Positions 37,997-48,806 of a DNA stretch of 64,000 nt are shown here, in pieces. Source of the DNA: Pithys albifrons albifrons (taxonomy: Eukaryota; Chordata; Aves; Passeriformes; Thamnophilidae); the NCBI RefSeq assembly GCF_047495875.1, contig NC_092461.1, positions 65,274,299 through 65,338,298 on the forward strand, in the 5' to 3' direction. The translations under genes were made by a program, and so were the position numbers. Numbering within the stretch: position 1 is the stretch's first letter; each line of letters starts with the position of its first letter. The notes under the pieces were generated by a model. The model made no database searches and was not told the origin of the DNA. It saw nothing but the letters and a program-made list of their open reading frames with translations.

Positions 37997-37998
37997 TA

Positions 37999-40900
37999 CC
38001 ATGTGCTAAAGGGAAAGCTTAGGCTGGAAGTGGGCAGCAGATCGTGTTCTTCAAACTCCCTCTTGTGGCTATGGGGAACAGCACCATGAAATACCGCATT
38101 TTACTGTAATCTTTTGTTTAAAGACTGCAGTGATTGTTGAGGAAGGAAGAACATATGCAGTGTAGTACATTATGATGCTTCATATTCTTCCTTTAAAATC
38201 TCTGACAAAGGAGGTTTTGGGTTTTTTTTTCCTTGAATTCTTAAGCAATAGTACGTGGGGTTTGAGCTGGATGCCTCTGCAAAGATCCAGGACAAAGGAG
38301 TTGTCATAAAGGTTCCATAGGGGTGAATCCACTGGCAATTTTATGTCAGCTGTGACTATTTAGTTTTAGTATAGCCGTGTAGGTCTTATATAAAAGTACA
38401 ACTTTCATCCTGTTTTCTGTAAAGCGTTTTAAAGCTGCATAGCCTTCAGGCAGAGTTGAAACAAAATGAACATGTCCAGAGAATACTTTCTTAGCAGCTA
38501 GTTAGCAATGAAAAAGCATTCAGAAATGCATATGAGCAGCTATTCAAATCCAAGCAACTTTGGCCAAAAGTTGTACATAAAGCTAAACTCCGTGTTTTCC
38601 TAAGTAGAAACCAAATAATTGATCCTCTGGTAACATTTGATGGGACTGAAACAATGATCTGACCTTGTAATATACATACTGTTGTAAAGGGAGACCAGGG
38701 TAAGAAGCCAGGTGATTGTGGTTTACTATAAAAATTCTTTCTTAATTCCAAAGTACTTTAAAAACTAATGATGGAAATGATGGCAGAAATTTTGGTCAAT
38801 ACTATATGTTGTTGGTTCTGTCTTTCTGTGGAAGGAAATGTCTTTGGAAAATTGAATGTTGAGGACCTGTTTTCAGAAATGGCATCACCCCTCGAGTCTC
38901 TGTTAGTATAAGCCAGAATGAGAGTTAAATGCATCAGATCAGATAATTATTTGGTTTGGAGCTACTCTGAACAAGATCAGCAAAGGTATACTCTGTAGGA
39001 CTTGATCACAAAAGCATTTGGATGCCATTCAGGTCTGTGATACCTCATTTTGCCAGCATTCCCCTCTTCCCAAATCCCATATACTTCTTCTTTCTTCCAT
39101 TGTTGTTTCAGGAAATGATTTTAAATAAATTTTTCTTGTACTATAAGTAAACACATTTTTTCAGCATAACTACAGCTACTCATTTCTGTTTTCTTCTTTT
39201 TTTCATTTATTTTAATTTTGTATTTACAATTATATTGAGAGTGATTGGACATATAGCTTCTAAAACTGTAGCCTGAGAGAATCTGCTAGAAGTCTATTTT
39301 ATTGTGCATTCTGGCACACTGAAAGACTACATGGATCAACTACAGGAGTACTTCATACCAAAATTTACAGGAAGTGAGACTGGTCTAATGCAAAACAAAA
39401 TTGTAGAACTGCATAATTTAATAAAGGCTTACATTAGTGCAAAACACCCTAAGCAGATAATAGTTTTAAAATATAATATGGAAAAACATTATTTAATCTA
39501 CAGAAAAGAAATAAAACAATTAGTTGTGCTCTCCTTGGCTTTTTTTCCGCCCTATATAAGGTGTCCAAAATGCTGACCATTTTTAAGTTCAATATACTTC
39601 ATTTGAGACATTTAGGAAACAGCTCAATGAATTTGTGCTACATAGCTCTGTAAAAACTAAACTGAAATGCCTTTTTACATAAGAAATTACGGAGACTTTT
39701 TAGGGAAACATTCAAATATTTCATTTTGGAACTGCAACTGTAAATCAGCTGGAACATATTGTTTTTCCCTAAACAAACCTGTCATACCTGATAAAAAAAC
39801 ACAGCAAGAATATTGGCCATACATTCTTTTGATGATAGATTCTTCAGCAGTGTGTTTTTGTTCATATTTTTATACATTTAAAGGAATTGAGGTTTGGTTC
39901 CTGGCTCTGGCACAGTTTTTGCAAATGTATTAGGTCAAAGCGAGGACTTGTAACAGTGGTTCTGAATCTGCTTGAATGTGTCTGAGTTTGAAACCAGTGA
40001 AATTCCACTGTGCTCCACTTCAGAATGTCCTGATGTGCCTCAGCTCCCTAAATTTATCTTTCTGGAAGGGAAAATTTCTTAGCTCTGTGAAGCACCCTTA
40101 TGCTGTGACAACGAGGAACAGACAGAACGTCAAGGGCAAATCAGGTCTGGCCCAAAGCTCCTCAGCAGGAAAGAACAAATTAAATTTTTCCCATTTTTCA
40201 ACTCAAGCCACATTCACAGGTAGTAGCAACACAACTTCTTTCCATGTAGCATCTTTCCTAAATGTCCTACCACATATACTGGTGCAGGGAAAGACCAGGC
40301 AGCCTTCCTGAGAGACAGCAGCAGACGGAGTGGGAGCCTGCCGCCTCCCCACATACTTGGGGAACAGCAGCCTCTGTCCTGGTCACATCACAACCCCTGC
40401 TTTCCTCTATGGCTGCAGGAGGTTTGGGCCTCACAGAGGGCTACCTAGGTCCTTGAAACATTGACTTAAATGTTGCCTTGCCTTGTGTGGTGTCACATGT
40501 TTCAGGGCTTTATGATGACCAGGCACAAACTTTCATGGAACCTTCTATAAGCCTGAATAAAACATCACACAGCATTAAGCTTTTCCATCTCAACAGTTTT
40601 AATTAAGCCAACCAGTTCATACTACACATTTATCACTATTAAACCCAGTATTATTTGCTGAAGTGAATGTAGACATGCAGAGGAGTCAGGTATTAGTAAT
40701 TACTTCTAAAGCATATTATACATACACAGCTACTCTATTGATTTCTGATATTTAATATTCCACAGCGACCAGCACAGACCTAGCTACACTAATGAAAATA
40801 CTAGTATATTATTCTCAGTCCCTTAGCCAACATTTGAGACATTTATTTTTATTTACCTAACACTGAAGAAAAGCTCTATCCCTAATAACTTTACCAAGTG

Positions 40901-41085
40901 ATAAGCTAATTTCAAAGGCCACAATACTTTGCAGACATATGGTGCAAAAAGCAATGTTTTAAAATGTTACTTGTCTACTTTATTCATGTGCTACTTTTAA
41001 CATATATTTTAAGTATTCTGCACCTGTGCTATGTATTTAGTGCTTTTGCACTATCAGTTTGCAGATCTGGCAGTTTCATTGTCAG
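37999..41085. other. AT-rich non-coding stretch
   Basis: No recognised gene or repeat family. Frames at 39304-39576 and 39976-40311 (+) are 90-111 codons and have no recognisable domain. Confidence 0.45.
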
Positions 41086-41088
41086 GCT

Positions 41089-41463
41089 GAGAAAGCTGTG
41101 GCTGTTCAGCCTAGAGAAGAGAAGGTTTCTTGAAGACCTCATAGTAACCTTACAGTGTCTGAAGGGGGCCTACAAGGAAGCCTGAGAGGAAATCTTTATC
41201 AGGAACTGTAGTGACAAGACAAGCAGAAATGCCTTCAAACTGAAAGACAGTAAGTTTAGATTAGATGTTAGGAAAAAATTACTTACTGTGAAGGTGGCAA
41301 GACAGTGGAACTGGTTACCCAGAAAAGTTGTGGATGCCCCAAACCTGGCAGTGTTCAAGGCTTTGAGCAACCTGGTCTAGTTGAAGGTGTCCCTGCCCAT
41401 GGCAGCTGGGGTGAAACTAGATGATCTTTAAGGTCCCTTCCAACACAAATCATTCTATGATTC
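41089..41463 (+). mobile_element. CR1 LINE 3' fragment, plus strand
   Basis: Begins in the LFSLEKRR-type block (CTGTTCAGCCTAGAGAAGAG) near the end of CR1 ORF2. It passes through FKLKD..FRLDVRKKLLTVKVARQWNWLP-like text and ends with the CR1 3' signature AGATGATCTTTAAGGTCC, CATTCTATGATTCC. It is severely 5'-truncated. The intact 3' repeat suggests it is younger than the 23.7-kb copy. Confidence 0.9.
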
Positions 41464-44400
41464 CATTGTGTGGTTGTGTTGTGCTGAGATATACTGCTGT
41501 GATCACCCTTCCTCAACAGAAGCATGACAAGTTGACAATTCTTTCCTTTTCTTTTGCTCACTCCATGAATATGTTTCTACTAAATTACATTATTTTTATT
41601 TCTTTAACGTATATAACCAGTGGACTTCTAAACCTCTTGATCTATGAGCTGTGTATTTCTGAAAATAGTTTGCTAGGGAAGGGACCAGATCTCCCCTTTG
41701 CTCTTGTTTTCAAGCTTTTTCATTATGGGATTGGATTTCAGGAAGATAGATTTTTAAAGAGCACTTAATTTGATTTGGTCTCACAGATACCAACTTTTCC
41801 TGTGAATTCCACCATTGGCTTCCACATGAGCAGCTTCTCGTGATGGTTGAGCACCTGTGAAACTCCTCCTTCAACTCAGTGGTATGTGTGATCAGAGGGA
41901 TCCAAGGTGTGGGTTCAAGTGCAGTAACCACTGTTCCATTGGTCAAAGATTCCAGCATTGGTAGTAATTAGATAATAGACAACAAAAACTGCAATATGGA
42001 ACAGTTTGTAGGAAGTAGAAAAAAGTTTTTGTATGTTTAAATACAATTGTGAATGTGTAAAACCATTCTAGGGCAAGTTATCCATTCGCTAGAAGATATA
42101 GTACCTGGTTTTCTTAACCTTTCCATAGCAAGTGAGAATGACCAGCTGAGAGTTTTTTCATCAGAATAGATTTAGTAAGTTGAGAATTTCCAGTTTTAGG
42201 TCTTCTAAAAAGCATATCTAACTGACATTATTTGTCTATCACATCCACTTACCAAGTAAGATCATCTTGACATTTTTTCTATAGCAGCTTACAAAAGTAT
42301 TCAGTCCAGTTATCATATCTGTTTCCTCTCTTTTAAGTTTTGCATCTGTCATTTCCATGGCTTTAGGATGTGACACTAAAGACCCACACTTCCTCAGAAA
42401 ATAATGCTTCAAGGTACAAAGAGATTCTTGAAGATCAGTTTTCTTTCAAGCTCTGATGTTACTCCCAGTTGCATCAGCCTTCTGTCCTGCCGCCTGAACC
42501 TTCAGTAATAGGAAACACTGGGAGACTTTGCAAAACATTAGGAAACTAATCATCATGAACTGGATTTGTCTAAACATAAGAAAAATTCTGAAGAGCCATT
42601 TATTTGGCAAAAAGTAACCTTTCTCATCAGAGAAGCTGAATAGTTAAAGATATCTTAAAGAGATCTCTTTTTCAAACCTTAGTATGTTTAAAACTCACAC
42701 AAAAATAATGAAAATTACTTTGTTCTTACTGCTGATAATTAAGGAATGCAATGGTTTTGAGTGTGAAAACAATCCAGTCTCAAGCAAAAGGTAACTTCTG
42801 ATGCAAAATGAAGACTGGAGACTTTAAAACATCTTCAGTCTTCCTTCCTGGCAAAAATCATGTTACCCACATGAAGGTCAATTGAAGAAATGTGAAAAAA
42901 GTGACAATTTGGCTTTCTACCTAAATTTAAAATGTAAAAATTTGTTGTTTTGGATCATACCAAAATGGTCAAGTGTTAGAAGGTGGAAAACTACTTAAAA
43001 ACTTTTGAATTTTTTTTTAATTTCTTGCTGTATTTCTTTGTCAATCAAATTCAACAAACTTATCAGCAACTTACAAATAGTTTCATCTGACCTGCACTTA
43101 CATTTACAGCAAAGAAATCACTCAAGCAAAAGACATTCATCACTTCTGGGAACAACAAACACCTTTTTTTCCATGTAGCTTTCCTGAACACTAGTAAGCC
43201 ATTAACCATATTTGCTGCTACCTGCATTCAACTACTAAACACAATGTATTTGTCAGACCATATTTTCTACATGAAACTATTCAACATACAGATTTTTTTG
43301 CAATGCTTGTTCTATTCCAACAATTAGGGTTTTTTTAATAGGAACAAAGAGTGGGTTCCATGATCAAGCATGAGAAATGCTATTTCTATGTGTTAAATAC
43401 AAAAAGCTTGAAGGACCCAAGATCTGTATCCAAATTTTAGCAGACTGATTCTCAAGAGTGCTGAAGTGCAGTTTCTTTCTGTATTTTTGATTTAAAAACA
43501 ATACCCACATTGTATAATTGTACTCAATTTTTTTCAAAGCTACTGTTTCAACAGCAGACACACTCCAGAAATGACAAATACTTTAAAAAACAACAGGAAA
43601 GGTACTTTAATTAATTAATGCACTGTTTGAAGCAGTTTGGGATGCAGAATCTATGGGGGAAGTTTATGAATATTTTGTCTGAACAGTTCTTCTGTTTCCC
43701 AACAATTCTGTAAATATTTTAATAGTCTAGCAAAAATGATGCATCCCTGATGAAAAGTTAAGAGACAGGCAAAGGGGAAAAAATTGTTTTCAACCTTTGT
43801 ACTATTTCCCCCCCAAAATCGGAGATGTAGCCCGGGGCCAGGCAACTTCAACCTTGTTAACTGAGCCATGAGCATCCTCTTAGGAATGACTAGAATTCAT
43901 TGCAGGCTCACCAGAGCCCTGTAATGGATTCTGCATTAGGCTTCAAATGCAAAGGATGAACTCGGATGGGCCCGCAAAAGGCCTGGACTGCAAAACAGGA
44001 AAGAACAAAAGCTCTGCGTGCAAACTCCTTCCACTACCTTTAGAAACCGTTTTCTTCTGATTTTTCTCCTTTTTGCGAGAAAACTACAACTTTTAGGATA
44101 CATTGCTTTCCTAATTGTATTCAAATGTGAGAAATTATTTTGGGGAAGGGAAAGACATATGACAAGATTGAAAATACAGCTGTGGAATAGTGGTATTTTT
44201 GCTTTTGCACTTTGTTGTGATTGCTTTTTGTAGGTTTATTGTGTTGTTGTTGCTGATGTTTTGGGGATTTTTTTTAAAAAAACTTTCCAATCCCATTTCC
44301 TTTTCCCCCCTCCTCCTGAAAAGGTTTCCATTTTTCAGCCCCTGCTTTGCTGAAATCCAGGAAGAACTTTTGTGTATTTTGGGGGATATTTGAGTTTTCT

Positions 44401-46300
44401 GAAAGACGTCAGAATATTTCCTATTAACCTATAGTGTGACAATGACAAAAAGCCTTATGGTAGCTCTTCTGTTTTCATTTTCAATCTGCCCTTGCTGGAA
44501 AGGATTATCTGCTTAGTCTCTGCTAGGAAGGATGGGAACCTGGGATTTTCTATATTACTTCTTGTCCTGCAGAATCCTGTTTTCCCCCCTGAAATTTTGC
44601 AGGGTCCCGCTGAGAGGATTGCAGAACACTTCTCCAAATCCCATTTTTTACCTGGTATGACACAGCACTAAATCATCCCATTTATGTAAATCTGATCTCT
44701 GCGACCATTCAAGGACTGCCCTCCTCTCAGGCTGGCACTACCCTGAAGCACTTGCTTTTCCTTCTTGCCTTAAACAGTTGTGAGAAACTATAGACATCCA
44801 AGGAGGTGGTGTTTTTTTTTTTTGGAGGCAAGTTATTAAACATAAATGCTGTACATACAAGGCTTCTAAATCCCTCCTCATTTTTTTAAGCACACAGACA
44901 CCCTTCCCCCATATTTAAAGGCATGTGAGAGGCTGCTGGTCAGCTCTCGCTCAAGGTTATTTGGAAGGTCTTCACTTTCCCTGGTGTCAGCAACCAGACA
45001 TGAATCACAGCATTCAGTGAAGGTAGGGCTGCCTGTCAGATATAGCATTATAGAACATTCCTTACAGACTCATCCAAAGCACCACCAATGTCTCATATTA
45101 AATCCCAGTGATAGGGAATAGTTGAAATTAACGTGGATGTCAAAATCAGTTGGATCTGTACAAAGGCAAACCCAGTGCACTTTGAGAAACACTGAAACAG
45201 TATTACCAGAGGAAATCAGTGTGTAAGCTGTCTGACCTCTTTTTTCCCCCCTCCATTCCTCCCTCACTCTCTTTCTCCTCCATCCCCAGAGGAAGTTAAA
45301 GATGTTTTTATAATGTGGATGATAGAGACGACTGATCTGCATAATGAAGCTGAAAACAGCCTGCTTGTGTTGAAGCTCCTCCTCTGCATGTTACATGCGA
45401 GCAGAGATTTACTGCAAAACAGAAGGAGAGCTGCAATGCAGCATTTTCCTCTGGAACTTTGCAGCTGTATTACAGTTCCAAGCACACCACAAAAAGACTT
45501 TTGTTTACCGTATTTAAATTCAATGTAAATGGTAGCTGTTAAAAGGAGGCAGATGTATCACTACACATCCACTAACACTTTAGTGCTCACTCACCCCAAG
45601 GCTGTAATGCTTAACTGAATTACTTCATGTTCTTCATAATTACAATTAATTTTCCTATTGTTTTATGGTACTGCCTGCCTCTAATAATTAGTAGTCCTTA
45701 ATACTTGGTTATTAACAGTCCTTTATACTCATCTAGAAATAAGATGCCTAGGTAAAAAAGCAGAGTCATAAAGGTGCTCAAAATACACAAAACCACTAAG
45801 TAGGAATGATAAGGGCAGTACCCTAAGAAGGCAGAGAAACTTCAAGAAAAACTTCATATTGAATTTATCTTTTATTTTCCTCAAGCACAGCAGTGTTAGT
45901 TCCTAATAAAGTTCACAATTCTGCTCCCTAAGCGCTATAACGTCATTCGAAGGTCAGTTGGGCTGGCAGTGTCCTACCTCCAGAAGTCAAAGCTGCAAAC
46001 ATTTGGTAGGTCCCATCCCAGGCAGTGAAGTAGCTGCCTTTTCTCCTTCAAGTCCATATTGCTTTAACATTATCTGAGCTTAGCAAGGCAGGATGTTATG
46101 AGGTCACTTCCAATATGCTATCTTGCACCCCAAGACCCAAAACACTGTTCCAATCTACTCAGGAATTTGAACTCCAAATAACCTGGAAAAAGTTAATGTT
46201 TTGGTCCACCTTCTTCCCTCTAATATAGAAGTATTAGTTTAATGCACCACCGTTTCCTTTACAGGTTCAAAATATACTTGAGTTGCAAGTTAGAAGAATA
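41464..46300. other. non-coding stretch with a possibly conserved segment
   Basis: No recognised repeat. The part 44900-45540 is less AT-rich and less simple than its surroundings, and reads like the conserved non-coding elements found near developmental genes. This is an impression only and would need an alignment. Confidence 0.3.
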
Positions 46301-46333
46301 ACACTGCTCTTAGATTAGTATAGTATGGCCAAA

Positions 46334-46347
46334 CTTCGCAAACGAAG
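46334..46347. other. conserved 3' hairpin of the 5S-headed retroposon
   Basis: A five-base stem CTTCG/CGAAG with a four-base loop, within about 15 bases of the element's 3' end. The same hairpin with a different loop occurs in copy B (34785-34798). In copy D (51080-51093) one stem base has changed. Its place suggests a reverse-transcriptase recognition structure. Confidence 0.55.
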
Positions 46348-46510
46348 ATTTGGGCAGGGCTCTCCCCACGTGGGTGTGCCCTTCCAGCCTGCGCAGTGGA
46401 TTTTAGGTGAGGCTCAGCGTGCGCAGAACTGGCCCCACCGTTTAAGTCCTGAGGTTCATCTGCCACGGCCAAGCGAGCTTGGACAGTGCCAGTGAAGTCC
46501 TCAGGACTAG

Positions 46511-46629
46511 AACCTACAGCACCCGGCATTTCCCAGCAGGTCTCCCATCCAAGTACTAATCTGGGGCTGACCCTGCTTAGCTTCCGAGATCTGACGGGAT
46601 CGGATGTCAGGGAGGCATTTAACTGCCCA
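46511..46629 (-). pseudogene. 5S rRNA-like head of retroposon copy C
   Basis: About 119 bp, the length of 5S rRNA. Nearly identical to vertebrate 5S over AGATCTCGGAAGCTAAGCAG, TTAGTACTTGGATGGGAGAC and GCCGGGTGCTGTAGGTTCT, and diverged in the first 35 bases. No T-run terminator follows. It is a promoter head, not a ribosomal gene. Confidence 0.8.
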
Positions 46630-46644
46630 TGCTCTTAGATTAGT

Positions 46645-48650
46645 TCCTCAAGGAAATAGTCACCAGCCAGTCAGCATAATTATCAGACTCCAGTGAAGAA
46701 AAATCCTGGATGGAAAATATATCAGTGACAACAGTACCACTCAGCTGATGGAAAACTCTGACAGAGCTCAGGGGGAAAACTATTCCAATACTGTTTTGCT
46801 TTTGACATGATATGAAGACAATTCATATGGAAGAATTATATTTGTACAAAGTTAGTAATAAGAAATCTCAAATTGGATTTCTGCTCTGTTAAAAAAAAAA
46901 AAAAAAGAAAAGCACAAAAAAACTCCAACTACTTCCTACATGCTGGATTTAACTACTGAATTCAATAAAGCCAGGATTCCACTCTCATTGACTGCAATGC
47001 AGCCATTTCTCCCTGAGCCTGAAAAATACTTAGCTTCCCACATATGTACACATGAACAGAAGAGCAGAAACTACATAACCACGTCTCCTATAACATCTTA
47101 TATCAATTGCACCTTACAGAACAACAGCTGCAAGTGTGCTTTGCACCAGGCTTTCACTGTACGTTTGAAGCTATAGCACACAGCATTAAAGCAATTGCAA
47201 ACAGCTATGACTGTCACAAATGACAGAAGCATTTCCTCCCTTCATCTTTCTCCTGTCATTTCACTACAGAAGGCAGTTTTATGATGGGTCCTTATTTGGA
47301 TGATCAGACTCTGATTTTCTGCATCTTCTGCTGTGATTGACTGAAGATTGATCAGTTGTTGATAAGCACTGTGGACGTTAAAACACATCTCTCCAGAAAA
47401 AGGGATAGATTTCTCTATTAACTGCGTACATACAGCCCAAAATAGCAGACCCCTCTCCTCTACAGTACCTGCACCTTGCTGTACTGCAAATATTAAACAG
47501 CAGTGAGTTATTTATTGTCCAATCAAGTCCTCTTACTCCTGAACATGACAAACTATTACTTTGCCTGAGCTAGCTTTTGATGGAACAAAATTAATCACTA
47601 TTTCCACAAAGACTGTACAGATGTCCAGAATATGGGACCTTCCTAGATATTTTATTCTTTTGCTGAGTAGAGTGCTAGACTAGATCGTCTCTAAATTACT
47701 GACTGCTGAGAGCATTTAGCAGCACTAAAGGATCACTCTTTATGTTTGTATATACTGCCCTAAGCATCTGCTCTCACTAACTGCTAAAGACAGAATATTA
47801 GGCTAGAAAGGCCTGTAGTCCAGCCTCTGTCTTGTGATTATAATCACAGTTTAAATTCCCAGTATGGGTTTCATGGCAGAATTTGCAGCTAATTTATGCT
47901 GGTCTGTGCTGGAAAGAGGAAGTACTGGAAGACCCCACTGTCCCTTCACAGATCCTTCCACCCTCTGTCCCCACACTCACACCACCAGCATTGGGTAGGG
48001 CCTGATGACGAGGGCACATGTGAGCCCTAAAAACTTCCTTCAGCCCAACAAACTACACTACAATTAGGGTCAGGAGAGAATAAATTTCAGATGTATGGAA
48101 AATTACTCTGGACTTGAGTGCAACCACTTGGATCTAGCTGAACTAATATAGCCACTGCTCAAATGCTGAGCAGTTTTGATCCTCACAAGACTGCTCCTTA
48201 ATTGAAACTATTCAACAAATGTTTTCTGCAACTGTAATTCAACCAACTCATTGTTTGTAATCTTTGCCTGTGACTACTGCATTCTGTACAGAAAGAATTC
48301 TCTTCTTCTCTACTCATTTACACCTGAGCATCAGCACTGAAAACAAGGGTATTTTGGTTATCAGAACATTCACAAGAAAATGTTACAGGTACAAATCCAT
48401 ACTTCCCAACTACTTGAAAAACATATCCTTGAAATCACCTGTGACCACTGATTTTACACAACCAAGTACCTAAGCACAACCTAGAACCTTGGCAACTACA
48501 GGGATATGCAGGCTGTAGTGGCTGAGAAACATTACTACCTTGCGATGACCACAATGCCAGTGATGAGCTCTCATTAGTGGAAAATTAAAATTCCCACATA
48601 AAAAATCCTTACTTTCTACTGCTTTGGAACTCTTTAATATGTACTGTGTG
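46645..48650. other. AT-rich non-coding stretch
   Basis: No recognised gene. An A tract of 17 lies at about 46889-46905, without a recognisable retroposed sequence upstream. Confidence 0.45.
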
Positions 48651-48652
48651 AC

Positions 48653-48806
48653 CCTGAGATTAGGTCAGTTGGTTAAAACTTGGTTGTAATAATGCCAAGG
48701 TCATGGGTCCAATCCCCTATGTGGGCCATTGACTTAAGAGTGGACTCGATGATCCTTGTGGGTTCCTTCCAACTCAGAATAGTCTTTGTGTGATTCTGTG
48801 TGTCTC
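48653..48806 (+). mobile_element. TguSINE1-like SINE (tRNA-Ile head, CR1 tail)
   Basis: The first part follows tRNA-Ile: TCAGTTGGTTAAAACTTGG (A box), TAATAATGCCAAGGTCATGG, GGTCCAATCCCC (B box), then GTGGGCCA. It continues with the CR1-type 3' tail GGACTCGATGATCCTTGTGG, TTCCTTCCAACTCAGAATA and TGTGATTCTGTG. I recognise this architecture as TguSINE1, described from zebra finch and other passerines. The head has lost several tRNA-pairing positions, so it is not a tRNA gene. A possible 7-bp repeat CTGTGTG flanks it, but low complexity makes that weak. Confidence 0.85.

Larger units (their letters stand above)
35501..37998. mobile_element. unclassified DNA transposon with long inverted repeats, carrying a nested LTR
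   Basis: The two ends are inverted copies of each other over about 90 bp. The left starts TGTTACAGTCAT, then ACCAGTCATTTCAGGAAAT and TTTCAGTCATTTCACAAAAT. The reverse complement of the right end starts TGTTAGTAGTGTCAT, then ACCAGTCACTTTCAGAAAT and TTTCAGTCATTTTGCAAAAT. TA lies immediately outside each end (35501-35502, 37997-37998), as expected for a Tc1/mariner-like insertion, but a dinucleotide is weak evidence. Removing the LTR at 37051-37664 and one duplication leaves about 1.87 kb. I see no transposase; the interior frames are short. It may be a non-autonomous element or one whose transposase has decayed. Confidence 0.7.
46305..46644 (-). mobile_element. 5S-headed SINE-like retroposon, copy C, complete with 15-bp target duplication
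   Basis: The element occupies 46320-46629 (310 bp) between perfect 15-bp direct repeats TGCTCTTAGATTAGT (46305-46319 and 46630-46644). On the minus strand it reads: 5S-like head (46629 to about 46511), body of about 160 bp, then the hairpin CTTCG-TTTG-CGAAG (46334-46347) and the 3' end TTTGGCCATACTAT. The long perfect duplication indicates target-primed retroposition by a LINE machinery. The terminus is not the ATTCTATG repeat of CR1. Internal pol III control boxes are largely intact. This is the best reference copy in the window. Confidence 0.9.

Noticed and set aside
46290..46529. Minus-strand reading frame with a similar product at 34681-34998, which looks like a conserved small protein
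   Set aside because: Both frames lie in copies B and C of the 5S-headed retroposon and are similar only because the DNA is. The same frame has stops in copies A and D. It is a likely source of false gene predictions.
46621..46640. Shared AACTGCCCATGCT text with 6828-6840 as a sign of related elements
   Set aside because: At 46.6 kb the match spans the retroposon end and its target duplication, so the resemblance to 6.8 kb is most likely coincidence.
48653..48726. tRNA-Ile gene
   Set aside because: It is recognisably tRNA-derived but lacks proper stem pairing and runs directly into a CR1-type tail, so it is a SINE head.
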